A stretch of 64,000 bases of DNA, taken from assembly GCA_016721315.1 (NCBI GenBank), contig JADKIL010000007.1, positions 62,001 to 126,000 on the forward strand, read 5' to 3'. Position numbers and translations under genes: made by a program. The notes beneath the pieces were generated by a model, which saw only the letters and a program-made list of their open reading frames with translations, made no database searches and was not told the DNA's origin. This DNA comes from Candidatus Villigracilis vicinus (lineage in GTDB: Bacteria > Chloroflexota > Anaerolineae > Anaerolineales > Villigracilaceae). Every line of letters begins with the position of its first letter. The first letter of the stretch is position 1. Shown here piece after piece: positions 41,345 through 50,040 of this stretch.

Positions 41345-42562
41345 CTACGGTCTCCAGGAAGGCGCATACCAATCAAATTCTGTGGATAGACCCGGCGCTT
41401 GTAAAATGCTCACTCCTGAAGTGGCAAGATCTACAAGAAACAGGTGTCCGCCCGATGCTGAAGTTGTCTCCTCAACTAAAAGGTATTTTGCATTCGGTGA
41501 GAAAAGCAGACGCCCAACGGTATTGCCTTTATACACCGAACGCAAGTCACCGCCAGTGCGCGGGATGGTAAAGACCTCTGCCGTGGATTCGCCGCTGGTT
41601 GTGCTGCCATAATAGTTGAACGCGATCAATCTGCTATCCGGCGACCAGATCATTGGGTAGATGGAACCGCCGGTGAATTGAGCAATAGTGACCGCATTGG
41701 CACCGTCGGGCTCCATCACATTGAGGAAATGATTCTGTGATGTGTAATCATAATCGTCGTAGGCGAAAAAACCTGCATCAGGAGATGCCACGAACTGTGC
41801 CTTGGTAAGCAAAGTTTCGAACATGGGGCGCGACTGCCCATTCGCAGCACGGACGAGATAGATATTTCCCGCCGAACCAGGCAAGGCGGAACGCATAATA
41901 ATATTCTCGGTATACCAGCCATCCATAATGTAGGGACGGCCTTCCGCAGGCAAGTCGGTGGACACGCTTTTCAATTCCGTGCCATCGGGACGTATGATAA
42001 ACACATCTTCACCACCTGCACCGTTTTGAGTACGGAAGGCGATCCATGTGCCGTCTGGTGACCAAAAAGGCGGGTCGATGTAGGGAAACTCTGCAAGCGC
42101 TTTCCATGTCTTTGCTGTAGCATCGAATAACCATAACTGAGTTGGAGTTCCGTTCGGATTGGTTGAATACGAAAATGCGGCATATTTCCCATCCGGTGAC
42201 CATGAAAGAGCATTGATGGTGAAGTTGAATGCAAATGGGACGGGAATCCGCTCAAGCGGCGGGCAATTGACCGGGTCGGTGATACAAGCGCTGGATACTT
42301 TTACTAGCTCAATGACGCCACTTCCCTGCCTCGGTTGGAGGAAAAAGTAGATCTCCCCCGCTTCTTGCACGGAGCCGGGAGCTGATTCTGTTACCGCAGC
42401 AGCCGTTGCAGGCGACGTCTCTGTGGTCGCTTGAAAAGGCAGCGGCGTAGCACCCAAACCTGGAGTAGGCGTAACAGTTAATCCGTCGAAATATGAGGCG
42501 GGTGTTGGGTTGGCAGAACAGGCAAGTAAGAAGAGAAAGGTCAGGGTGATGAATCGTTTCAT
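41345..42562 (-). CDS. TolB-like (PD40 beta-propeller) lipoprotein
   Basis: The 405-residue protein has a signal peptide with lipobox (FLFLLACSA, Cys near residue 15), a Thr/Pro-rich spacer, and then a chain of PD40-like blades. The repeats contain LSWSPDGKYAAFSYS, PFWSPDGTWIAFRT and MIWSPDSRLIAFNY, giving a six- or seven-bladed propeller. TolB-like propellers bind proteins outside the cytoplasm or act as a sensor. Here it would be lipid-anchored to the outer face. GAGACTC precedes the ATG. It is upstream of nothing obvious; the NBR1-Ig gene next to it is a separate unit with its own terminator. Confidence 0.85.
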   Translation of the reverse strand: MKRFITLTFLFLLACSANPTPASYFDGLTVTPTPGLGATPLPFQATTETSPATAAAVTESAPGSVQEAGEIYFFLQPRQGSGVIELVKVSSACITDPVNCPPLERIPVPFAFNFTINALSWSPDGKYAAFSYSTNPNGTPTQLWLFDATAKTWKALAEFPYIDPPFWSPDGTWIAFRTQNGAGGEDVFIIRPDGTELKSVSTDLPAEGRPYIMDGWYTENIIMRSALPGSAGNIYLVRAANGQSRPMFETLLTKAQFVASPDAGFFAYDDYDYTSQNHFLNVMEPDGANAVTIAQFTGGSIYPMIWSPDSRLIAFNYYGSTTSGESTAEVFTIPRTGGDLRSVYKGNTVGRLLFSPNAKYLLVEETTSASGGHLFLVDLATSGVSILQAPGLSTEFDWYAPSWRP

Positions 42563-42596
42563 TGAGTCTCCTTATCAAAGACGACGATGAAATTAA

Positions 42597-42630
42597 AAAG
42601 TTCCCGCTGTCAGCCGACAACGGGAACTTT
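42597..42630 (-). terminator. Rho-independent terminator of the NBR1-Ig gene
   Basis: AAAGTTCCCG pairs with CGGGAACTTT, with the inner pair TGTC/GACA. On the minus strand TTTTTAATTT follows. Confidence 0.88.
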
Positions 42631-42643
42631 AATTCAAACGGTC

Positions 42644-44773
42644 TTACGGAGTATTAGTGGGGGTCGGCGTGCCAGTGGCGGTAACGGTGGGTGTTGCAGA
42701 TGGCGCCGAGGTGGTGCTGGTTGGAGTGTTGGTGGCAGCGGCAGTTGCAGCTGAAGTGCCTGTGGGGGTTGCAGTGCCTGTGGCAGTTGCTGCAGCGGCA
42801 GGAACAGAAGCGCTGTTGTAGATGATGGGTGCCGTCCACAATGCACGGTCGCCAGTGGCAGGACCAGTGGCAAGGACAGAGAGGATGAATTTCACATTTT
42901 GTCCAGCCAGAGGGGTCAGGTCGATATCAGCGTTGTAAATGCCGCCTTCGTATTTTTCAACGAATGCCCAGAAGGTCTGAATGGAAGAACTGCCAGAGAT
43001 GGAATAATCAAGGCGATAGACCACATAGCAGGCAGTAGAACCATTCTCACAACCGATGGTAGCGCGGAATTTATCACCCGCCTTAACCTGATATGAAGGA
43101 TAGATACCTTGAATATATCCATTGTTTTGATTTTGCGGGAAGGTCAGCAGACCCACACGCGAGTCAGTCGTGCCATTCTCGAGCTTGGACGGATTGGTGA
43201 TCAAAACAAAGCCTTTGGCATCGCCATCCGTACCGGGGCAGGGAATTTCTCCAGCGCCGGTATACCATTTGGCAGTACACACATTGGCGGCAAAGTCATA
43301 GATGGTTCCCGCGATCGGGGTGGCAGGCGTCACCGGGGTTCCGGGTGTGGTGGTCTTGGTTGGCGTGTTAGGAACAGTTCCTGTGCCAGAAACCTTGATC
43401 TCAACCCAGAAGGATTTTGTACCCGCCGAGCCAATACCGAAAGGTACGCCGGTATTGCTCTTTAACTTCCAATAACCGCGGTAGGTTCCAGCGGTGGTGG
43501 GGGAAGTCAACTGCAGAGTGATATCCACGGTCTGACCCGGTGCAACGGTCGTAGGAATGAGCGCAGAGTCGGGTCCGCCCATCTTTTCGCCGGTATCAAA
43601 CATGATGCTGTAATTCGTCCAGGTACAAGTACCGACATTTTTCAAACGCCAGGTCTTGTTGAAACCAACGCCCGGTGCAAAGGTTGTGCCATCGGGTACA
43701 GTGGCATCGGCTACAAATTGGGCACGGTCACAGGAATTCGGCTGTACGGTGCCGGTTTTGGTAGGAGTGGCGGTTGGCGGAGTACCGGTTACAGTAGGCA
43801 CAGGTGTGGTTCCGCCTCCTGCACGCGAAATGATCGGGTTGACCCACAATGCACGGTCACCCGTTGGTGACCCATAAGCTGAAACCACAAGAATGAAGGA
43901 AACATCCTGATTGGCAAGTTTGCTGAGGTCAAGGCTGACATTGTAAGTCATGCCTTCGTATTTCTCGCGGAAGGTCCACAAGGTGGTTTCAGGTCCGCCG
44001 TTGGCTTTGTAATAAAGAGTGTACGCCACATAACAATTCGTGGCGCCGTTCTCACAACCAATGGTTGCCTGGAAGCGATCTCCCGACTGCACACGGAAGT
44101 TGGGGTAAACAGCCTTGACATAACCATTGGTTACGTTGTTCGGTGCGAAGAGCAAACCTGGCTGAGAAGAGGTCACGCCGGTTTCAAGTTTCGGAGCCGA
44201 CTGACTCAACGCAAAGCCGTTGGCATTGCCGTCAGTACCTGGGAAGGTGAATGACCCTGCTCCACTCGACCATGCAGCCTTGGGGGCTTCAGCGGTGAAG
44301 TCATAAGCGGTCCCTGTGGTGGAAGATGTCACTTGAATTTCCACCCAGAATGATTTCTGAGCAGTGGCACCAATACCGAAAACACCGCCGCTATTGCTCT
44401 TGAATTTCCAGTAGCCAAAATAATGCCCGGCAGCGCTGGGTGCAGTCATATCCACAGTGATATCCACGGTCTGACCGGGGTTCACGGTGGTCGGCAAGGC
44501 AAGCGAGGCAGGTGCGCCCATGCGTTCGCCGCTATCGAAGATCAGCGAAACATCATTGCTATTCCATGCACAAGTGCCGATGTTCTTCAGCCGCCAGGTC
44601 TTTTTGAAAGTTGCACCTGCTGAAAAGTTCGTTCCATCTGGAACGGTAACATCCGCGACGAACTGCGCCCAATAACAGGTCGCAGCACTCGCGGTGGATG
44701 TCCCTCCTGGGGCCAAGGTCATTAGGACCGCCAGCAGGAGCAAAGTCGATATAATTCTTAAGACTGGTCTCAT
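42644..44773 (-). CDS. Large secreted protein with two NBR1-Ig and two beta-sandwich domains
   Basis: The 709-residue protein starts with a signal peptide (ending SAATCYW). It then holds two copies of one unit. Unit 1: an NBR1-type Ig domain (about 35-150; VPDGTNFSAGATFKKTWRLKN, GYWKFKSNSGG) and a strand-rich domain (about 160-325). Unit 2: a second NBR1-Ig domain (VPDGTTFAPGVGFNKTWRLKN, GYWKLKSNTGV) and a second strand-rich domain with the same landmarks (IGCENGSTACYVVYRLDYS, GDRALW). Linkers are Thr/Pro-rich and the C-terminus is a long Thr/Ala/Pro-rich tail. Each Ig domain has a conserved GTCxW. GGAGGAAG before 44773 sets the start. It is likely a cell-surface binding protein. Confidence 0.85.
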   Translation of the reverse strand: MRPVLRIISTLLLLAVLMTLAPGGTSTASAATCYWAQFVADVTVPDGTNFSAGATFKKTWRLKNIGTCAWNSNDVSLIFDSGERMGAPASLALPTTVNPGQTVDITVDMTAPSAAGHYFGYWKFKSNSGGVFGIGATAQKSFWVEIQVTSSTTGTAYDFTAEAPKAAWSSGAGSFTFPGTDGNANGFALSQSAPKLETGVTSSQPGLLFAPNNVTNGYVKAVYPNFRVQSGDRFQATIGCENGATNCYVAYTLYYKANGGPETTLWTFREKYEGMTYNVSLDLSKLANQDVSFILVVSAYGSPTGDRALWVNPIISRAGGGTTPVPTVTGTPPTATPTKTGTVQPNSCDRAQFVADATVPDGTTFAPGVGFNKTWRLKNVGTCTWTNYSIMFDTGEKMGGPDSALIPTTVAPGQTVDITLQLTSPTTAGTYRGYWKLKSNTGVPFGIGSAGTKSFWVEIKVSGTGTVPNTPTKTTTPGTPVTPATPIAGTIYDFAANVCTAKWYTGAGEIPCPGTDGDAKGFVLITNPSKLENGTTDSRVGLLTFPQNQNNGYIQGIYPSYQVKAGDKFRATIGCENGSTACYVVYRLDYSISGSSSIQTFWAFVEKYEGGIYNADIDLTPLAGQNVKFILSVLATGPATGDRALWTAPIIYNSASVPAAAATATGTATPTGTSAATAAATNTPTSTTSAPSATPTVTATGTPTPTNTP

Positions 44774-44951
44774 TTCTTCCTCCATCAAGTCAATTCGGTG
44801 TATGGACGTAAAGATTCAGCGAAAAGTTCCGTTTTGACTATACGCTCCACTAGTATAACTTTTCTTTAATAATTGTTCAATAATGAAATCAAAACAATTT
44901 CGTAGCCAATTATTCCCATTTTTCCGGCTCCTACCCAAAATCTGGCTGCCT

Positions 44952-44957
44952 TATAAT
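44952..44957 (+). promoter_or_regulatory. TATAAT -10 box six bases before dinB
   Basis: CCTTATAATGGGAGAATG: the box ends six bases before the ATG at 44964, so transcription would start at the codon. No LexA-type operator was recognised. Confidence 0.6.
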
Positions 44958-44963
44958 GGGAGA

Positions 44964-46124
44964 ATGTCCCGCACGATCCTGCACCTCGACCTGGACGCCT
45001 TCTATTGTTCCGTCGAAGAAATTCAAAACCCACAGTTACGCGGCAAACCTTTTGCCGTGGGCGGCAAGCCCGACGAACGCGGCGTTGTGGCATCCTGTTC
45101 GTATGCCGCCCGGGCACTTGGCATCCGCAGTGCCATGCCCATGTCGCGTGCGGTGAGGCTGTGCAGAGACTTGATTATTGTACCCGGCAGACATCATTTA
45201 TACGGCGAATACTCTGAGAAAGTAATGGAGAAACTGCGGGATCTGACTGCGCTGGTCGAACAGATCTCCATTGATGAAGCCTTTCTCGACATCTCCGATA
45301 TTCAAGCAGATAAAACCCGCATCGCCCAAACCCTGCAACTGTCCATACGTACCGAGCTACATCTCCCTTCAAGTGTTGGCATTGCTTCCAACAAACTTGT
45401 GGCAAAGATCGCCACTGAGGTTGGTAAGAAGTCAAGCAAAAAGAAGAATGAGCCGCCATTTGGGTTTACCGTTGTCCCTGTAGGTGACGAAGCTCAATTC
45501 CTCGCACCCCTGCCTGCGGATATGCTCTGGGGCGTGGGACCCAAAACAAATGCAAGACTCGCTGAACTAGGCATTCACACAATTGGTGATATTGCCTCAT
45601 GGCCAGAAAAAGAATTGGTCAGCCTCTTCGGCGAAAACGGACGCGACCTGTGGCAGCATGCCCATGGCATTGATAACCGTCCCGTCAGCACCGAATCAGA
45701 GACCAAATCCATCAGCCAGGAAACCACCTACAATGTGGATGTTAGTGATGAAAAGACTCTTGAAAAAACGCTACGCGAACAAGCCAGAGATGTAGCACGC
45801 CAATTAAGAAAAAATGATCTGACAGGCAAAACCGTCAAAGTAAAACTACGCTGGTCTGACTTTACCACCATTACGCGCCAAACCACCCTGCCCACTTCCA
45901 CGGATAATGAAGACGAGATCTTCCATGCTGCTGTGAAATTGATGAAAGCCGTCCGCAAGCCGAATCAGCCCGTGCGGTTGATCGGAGTCGGCGTCAGCGG
46001 AATTGGAGCTCCGGTACGTCAACTCAGCTTATGGGACGTGGGAAGCGAAAAATCCCGCAAGCTGCAAGAGGTGGTGGATCAACTTCAAGACAAGTACGGG
46101 AAAAGCATCATCAAAAAAGGGTAA
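44964..46124 (+). CDS. dinB: DNA polymerase IV (Y-family)
   Basis: The 386-residue protein is an error-prone translesion polymerase. Motifs: LHLDLDAFYCSVEE (catalytic Asp), YAARALGIRSAMPMS, SIDEAFLDIS (catalytic Asp-Glu), SVGIASNKLVAKIA, an HhH-like thumb segment (LWGVGPKTNARLAELGIHTIGDIA) and the little-finger domain. The C-terminal QLSLWD-like sequence resembles a beta-clamp binding motif. The start at 44964 gives the standard N-terminus MSRTILHLDLD; the longer frame from 44883 would translate the promoter. It is a single gene; a possible terminator/operator lies at 46146-46176. Confidence 0.94.
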   Translation: MSRTILHLDLDAFYCSVEEIQNPQLRGKPFAVGGKPDERGVVASCSYAARALGIRSAMPMSRAVRLCRDLIIVPGRHHLYGEYSEKVMEKLRDLTALVEQISIDEAFLDISDIQADKTRIAQTLQLSIRTELHLPSSVGIASNKLVAKIATEVGKKSSKKKNEPPFGFTVVPVGDEAQFLAPLPADMLWGVGPKTNARLAELGIHTIGDIASWPEKELVSLFGENGRDLWQHAHGIDNRPVSTESETKSISQETTYNVDVSDEKTLEKTLREQARDVARQLRKNDLTGKTVKVKLRWSDFTTITRQTTLPTSTDNEDEIFHAAVKLMKAVRKPNQPVRLIGVGVSGIGAPVRQLSLWDVGSEKSRKLQEVVDQLQDKYGKSIIKKG

Positions 46125-46145
46125 AAACGTCGCTGGAATTCCCTG

Positions 46146-46176
46146 CGGGTATATGTCACAATATGACATATACCCG
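46146..46176. promoter_or_regulatory. Perfect 13-bp palindrome: operator of the WYL regulator or dinB terminator
   Basis: CGGGTATATGTCA (46146-46158) and TGACATATACCCG (46164-46176) are exact reverse complements around CAATA. It lies 24 bases before the YafY-type regulator gene, so it fits an autoregulatory operator. It is followed by TTTTATATTTAA, so it could also end the dinB transcript. The two uses are not exclusive. Confidence 0.6.
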
Positions 46177-46200
46177 TTTTATATTTAACGAGGATGAACC

Positions 46201-47157
46201 ATGACCAACGTCGCTACACGCCTACTCACACTGATTACCTTATTGCAAAACCAACCCAATCAAAAAGCTAATGAACTGGCAGACAAGTTGGGCGTCTCCC
46301 TGCGTACCGTCCACCGCTACTTTGCCATGCTTGATGAAATGGGCATCCCGGTCTACGCCGAGCGTGGACCGTACGGCGGGTTCTCGCTGGTACGCGGATA
46401 TAAACTTCCGCCACTCACCTTTTCACTCGAAGAAGCCGTGGCAGTTTATCTCGGTACAGATTTGATCCGCGAAACCTGGGGAACGTTGTACCAGGATGCT
46501 GCACGCAGTGCGCTGGCAAAAGTTGAGAACATCCTGCCGGATGAGCAACGCACAGAGATCCAATGGGCGCGGCGATCATTGATCAGCACCAACCTTTACC
46601 GCGCCGATCTGGCCAGCCTCTCACCGGTGATGAAAAAACTGCGACAAGCCACCCGCGAACGAGTGCAGATCTCCATACAGTATCAGGGACTTGCCAAGGA
46701 AAATCAGCAAAGACGAAAAATAGATCCATACGCTTTGGTGTTTCGTTCTGGCTGGTGGTATTTGGTAGGGCATTGCCATCTACGCAAGGCAATACGCACC
46801 TTCCGCGTCGACCGAATCCAAACGTTGAAAGTGCTTGCCACATCATTTGAATATCCCATAGATTTTGATGTACAGGTCTATCTGCAAACGGAGTTCAAGA
46901 ATCAGCCTATCATCCGTGCCCATTTGCGCTTCGTGCCAGAAGCAGCGTTCATGGTCAGAAGCAATCTTTCCATGTGGGAATCAATCCACGAGAACAAAGA
47001 CGGCAGCATGGATGTAACCCTCACTGCACCTGACCTACCCTGGCTGGCATCCATGACCTTGAGTTTTGCCAATTGGGTCACGGTACAAGAGCCGCCGGAA
47101 TTGAAAAGTTTAGTACAGGAGTGGGCGCAAGCCACTCTGGAAAGATATAAATCATAG
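46201..47157 (+). CDS. YafY-type transcriptional regulator (HTH and WYL domains)
   Basis: The 318-residue protein starts with a DeoR/HTH_11 helix-turn-helix (ANELADKLGVSLRTVHRYFAMLDEMG) followed by GPYGGFSLVRGYKLPPLTFS. A WYL domain runs about residues 135-215 (ISIQYQGLAKENQQRRKIDPYALVFRSGWWYLVGHCHLRKAIRTFRVDRI). WYL domains bind nucleic acid or nucleotide ligands and control DNA damage or defence responses in some bacteria. The palindrome upstream suggests autoregulation. It is first of an operon with the ClbS-like and GyrI-like genes. AACGAGGATG lies just before the ATG. Confidence 0.92.
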   Translation: MTNVATRLLTLITLLQNQPNQKANELADKLGVSLRTVHRYFAMLDEMGIPVYAERGPYGGFSLVRGYKLPPLTFSLEEAVAVYLGTDLIRETWGTLYQDAARSALAKVENILPDEQRTEIQWARRSLISTNLYRADLASLSPVMKKLRQATRERVQISIQYQGLAKENQQRRKIDPYALVFRSGWWYLVGHCHLRKAIRTFRVDRIQTLKVLATSFEYPIDFDVQVYLQTEFKNQPIIRAHLRFVPEAAFMVRSNLSMWESIHENKDGSMDVTLTAPDLPWLASMTLSFANWVTVQEPPELKSLVQEWAQATLERYKS

Positions 47158-47166
47158 GAGGAATAT

Positions 47167-47658
47167 ATGCCCAAGCCAACAACCAAAAAAGAACTGATCG
47201 AAAGCGCTCAACAAGAACGGGAGGCTCTGGAAGAACTGCTGGCGGCATTGACACCAGAACAATTGACTCAGCCCAATACGATCAGTGAATGGGCTGTCAA
47301 AGATGTAATGGCACATCTCATTGAATGGGAAGCCATGGTCATGCAGTGGTACGAGTCCGGTAAAAAGGGCAAAACTCCTGCCGTGCCGTCTGCCGAATAC
47401 AACTGGGGACAACTACCCGCTCTGAACCATGCCATCTTCGTCAAACATCGTAATAAATCGTTGGCTGAAATTCAAAAGAGTTTCAAAGCATCTTACAAAA
47501 AGATTCTCAAAACCATCGAGAGCATCCCTGAAAAAGAATTGTTCACCCGCAATATCTACTCGTGGACGAATAACAATCTGCTCGCGGCGTATTTCATCTC
47601 TGCCACCAGCAGTCACTACCGCTGGGCGCGGACCACGATCCGAATAGCAGTCAAATAA
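47167..47658 (+). CDS. ClbS/DfsB-type four-helix bundle protein
   Basis: The 163-residue protein fits the ClbS/DfsB branch of the DinB/YfiT-like fold. It has KKELIESAQQEREALEELLAAL, then the hallmark WAVKDVMAHLIEWEAMVMQWY, and the C-terminal HYRWART helix. One member (ClbS) protects cells against colibactin; others are hydrolases or have no known activity. It lies ten bases downstream of the WYL regulator and 16 bases upstream of the GyrI-like gene, so the three are co-transcribed. Confidence 0.82.
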   Translation: MPKPTTKKELIESAQQEREALEELLAALTPEQLTQPNTISEWAVKDVMAHLIEWEAMVMQWYESGKKGKTPAVPSAEYNWGQLPALNHAIFVKHRNKSLAEIQKSFKASYKKILKTIESIPEKELFTRNIYSWTNNNLLAAYFISATSSHYRWARTTIRIAVK

Positions 47659-47673
47659 CAAAAGGATAAGACC

Positions 47674-48321
47674 ATGAAAATTCTAGACTTGAAAAAACAG
47701 TACAAATCGCTCTATCAACCCTCGGCAAAGAAAATTGAAACCGTGCAAGTGCCGAATCTGCAATTTGCCATGATCGATGGTGCCATTGAAAAAGGCTCAG
47801 AACCGGGCAAATCACCCTCGTTTGCTCAAGCTACAGAGACCTTGTACAGTCTGTCGTATACGCTCAAATTTATGTTCAAGAAACGCACGGCTAATGCCAT
47901 CGACTATCCCGTCATGGCGCTGGAGGGATTGTGGTGGGTGGAAGACGGCTTCTTCGATATCACCGTCAAAGATAACTGGTTCTATACGTTGATGATCATG
48001 CAGCCGGAGATCGTCACACCGGAAATTTTCGAGGAAGCACGTGAGCAAGTCCGCAAGAAGAAAGGCGAAAGCGAAATGCTCACCCAAGCGCGGCTGACAC
48101 ACTTCGAGGAAGGCTTGTGCGTACAAACCATGCACATCGGACCATACGCGACCGAACCTGCTACCCTTGACCGCATGCACGAGTTTATGACAGAGAGCGG
48201 ACTGAAAGATAGAGTGGGACCCCTTGGCGGAAAACATCATGAAATCTATATCAGTGATCCACGCAAAGCTGCGCCTGATAAAATGAGGACGATTTTGAGG
48301 CATCCTGTCTTGAAAATTTAA
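47674..48321 (+). CDS. GyrI-like small-molecule binding domain protein
   Basis: The 215-residue protein has the GyrI-like (SRPBCC-related) pattern: VQVPNLQFAMIDGAIEKGSE, YPVMALEGLWWVEDG, TLMIMQPEIVTPEIFEEAREQVRKK and the C-terminal HEIYISDPRKAAPDKM. It has a tandem of two SHS2 modules. Members bind hydrophobic drugs or metabolites, alone or fused to regulators. It ends the operon with the WYL regulator and ClbS-like protein, which suggests a small-molecule or genotoxin response unit. Confidence 0.82.
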   Translation: MKILDLKKQYKSLYQPSAKKIETVQVPNLQFAMIDGAIEKGSEPGKSPSFAQATETLYSLSYTLKFMFKKRTANAIDYPVMALEGLWWVEDGFFDITVKDNWFYTLMIMQPEIVTPEIFEEAREQVRKKKGESEMLTQARLTHFEEGLCVQTMHIGPYATEPATLDRMHEFMTESGLKDRVGPLGGKHHEIYISDPRKAAPDKMRTILRHPVLKI

Positions 48322-48352
48322 CCACGAAGACCGCAAAGCTTTGCGGTCTTCG
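48318..48352. repeat. Perfect 28-bp palindrome (ACCACGAAGA family)
   Basis: CGAAGACCGCAAAG is directly followed by its reverse complement CTTTGCGGTCTTCG (48325-48352). TTTAACCACGAAGACC before it resembles the repeat at 10406. No T-run follows, so it is more like an interspersed repeat than a terminator. Confidence 0.75.
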
Positions 48353-48435
48353 CATCAAAAGATTCTTATTATCTTGAAGGAAGAAAATACAAATAAAATA
48401 TCATTCCAATAAACTGATTCCTCATCATAATCGTG

Positions 48436-48441
48436 TACAAT
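48436..48441 (+). promoter_or_regulatory. TACAAT -10 box upstream of the diguanylate cyclase
   Basis: GTGTACAATAAT lies 57 bases before the ATG at 48499, in an A/T-rich region. Confidence 0.4.
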
Positions 48442-48498
48442 AATTTAAACGTTAATTTATCGGTAAATGTTAGAAATGTGCGATTGAATGATTTATAA

Positions 48499-49752
48499 AT
48501 GAATGAGTTCGAGAACTTCTTCAATCTCTCGCTAGATCCCATGACGATCGCTGATGTCAACGGGAAAATATTACACGCCAATTCCGTCTACACGGCCATC
48601 ACAGGCTGGACGGTGGAAGAGCTAAAATCCAAATCTTATTGGGAACTGATTCACCCTGAAGATTTTGAGAAAGTGCAAGGCGCGATAAAGACGCTCACAG
48701 CGGGTCACCCTGTCTTTGCACTGGAATACCGTTTCTTGTGCAAGGAAGGCTCCTACAAGACCTTTATTGCCAATGTTAATCGCGATAAAAATAGCGGGTA
48801 TCTGTATGCACTAAGCAGGCTCAAAGAAGGTCAGATCATTCCCTATATTATTGTGGCAAATACCGCTCCTGTAGCAGTGATCATCATCAACACAGCCGGG
48901 GTTATCTTCCACGCCAATCGCCTGGCAGAAACCATGTTCGAATATGAAGCAGGCGAACTGGCCGGAAAATCCATCGAGAATCTCATCCCAGCTCGTCTGC
49001 GTGAAAAGCATCAAATCAATCGCCGTGAATATCAAGCCGCCCCAACCAACCGTCCCATGGGGTCGAGCCTGAATTTAAAAGGGTTGAAAAAAAATAATTT
49101 CGAGTTTCGGGTGGATATCTCCCTAAATCCACTGTTCGAATATGGAGACCTTTACATTGCTTGCTCCATCCTTGATGTTACTGAGAAATTCAATACAGCA
49201 AAACTGGCAAGCAACCTCGAACGGGAAAACCAACGGTTGGTGCGGCTAGCCCAACGCGACCCATTAACTCAGGCGTACAACCGTCGTGCAATGGAGGAAC
49301 TTTTCCCAAAGATCGCCGAAGACTGTAGAGAGAACAGCCGGAGCATTTCTGCGATCATGCTGGATATTGATCATTTCAAAAAATTCAACGACTCATATGG
49401 GCACCAAACCGGTGACGAACTACTTAAACAACTTGCCAGTCTTGCCCAAAAATTTATACGAGAGAACGACATCCTTGTTCGGCTTGGCGGCGAGGAATTC
49501 TTAATCATCATGCCGTTCTGCGAGCAGACTCAGGCAGTGGAAGTGGCGGAACGCTTGCGTATATCACTTCCGAACAACGACCTTAGCCAACATACTTTTA
49601 CTGCGAGCTTTGGTGTCAGTACCTATCGTTTCGATCACGGTCCACTGGCACCCCTTGAAATACTGGGCGAATTGCTCAAAGAAACAGACGAAGCTTTGTA
49701 TCAGGCAAAAGCTTTAGGTAGAAATCGTACCCAGCATTTTTCAGATCTATGA
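48499..49752 (+). CDS. Diguanylate cyclase with two PAS domains
   Basis: The 417-residue protein has a first PAS domain (about 8-120: NLSLDPMTIADVNGKILHANSVYTAITGW), a second PAS domain (about 123-240: NTAPVAVIIINTAGVIFHANRLAETMF), and a GGDEF domain (about 255-415) with RLGGEEFLIIMPF. The catalytic GGEEF motif is intact, so it can make cyclic di-GMP from GTP. There is no EAL domain. The PAS domains probably sense a redox or ligand signal. It ends 60 bases before the PspC gene. It is cytoplasmic, with no membrane helix. Confidence 0.94.
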   Translation: MNEFENFFNLSLDPMTIADVNGKILHANSVYTAITGWTVEELKSKSYWELIHPEDFEKVQGAIKTLTAGHPVFALEYRFLCKEGSYKTFIANVNRDKNSGYLYALSRLKEGQIIPYIIVANTAPVAVIIINTAGVIFHANRLAETMFEYEAGELAGKSIENLIPARLREKHQINRREYQAAPTNRPMGSSLNLKGLKKNNFEFRVDISLNPLFEYGDLYIACSILDVTEKFNTAKLASNLERENQRLVRLAQRDPLTQAYNRRAMEELFPKIAEDCRENSRSISAIMLDIDHFKKFNDSYGHQTGDELLKQLASLAQKFIRENDILVRLGGEEFLIIMPFCEQTQAVEVAERLRISLPNNDLSQHTFTASFGVSTYRFDHGPLAPLEILGELLKETDEALYQAKALGRNRTQHFSDL

Positions 49753-49811
49753 CCCTGCAACCCTTTTCGTTTTCATGCGTAAAACAAACAGACAAACGAA
49801 AGGAGCAAAAA

Positions 49812-50000
49812 ATGAGCGACATCAAAACTCTCACGCGGAGCAGGTCCAACCGCATGGTCGCGGGCGTGTGCGCCGGTCTTGGCGATTACCTCAAAATCGA
49901 CCCGACCATCATCCGTCTGTTATTTGTACTGGGGTTCTTCACCTTCCACGGTGCCATGCTGCTGGTTTACCTCATTATGGCGATCGTCACGCCGGAATAA
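49812..50000 (+). CDS. PspC-domain membrane protein (62 aa)
   Basis: The 62-residue protein has the PspC pattern LTRSRSNRMVAGVCAGLGDYLKIDPTIIRLLFV followed by a hydrophobic segment. PspC in other bacteria signals envelope stress at the membrane. Here the protein is short, with one or two helices. AAAGGAGC lies upstream of the ATG at 49812; an earlier start at 49749 would overlap the previous gene. No other phage-shock genes are nearby. A palindromic terminator follows. Confidence 0.88.
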   Translation: MSDIKTLTRSRSNRMVAGVCAGLGDYLKIDPTIIRLLFVLGFFTFHGAMLLVYLIMAIVTPE

Positions 50001-50001
50001 T

Positions 50002-50040
50002 AAATCAGAAGGTCACGCTTGAAGCGTGACCTTCTGATTT
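50002..50040. terminator. Perfect 19-bp palindrome between convergent genes
   Basis: AAATCAGAAGGTCACGCTT is followed, after one base, by its exact reverse complement. It ends in short A/T runs (ATTT) and sits between the PspC gene and the ABC operon, and is likely bidirectional. Confidence 0.75.
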
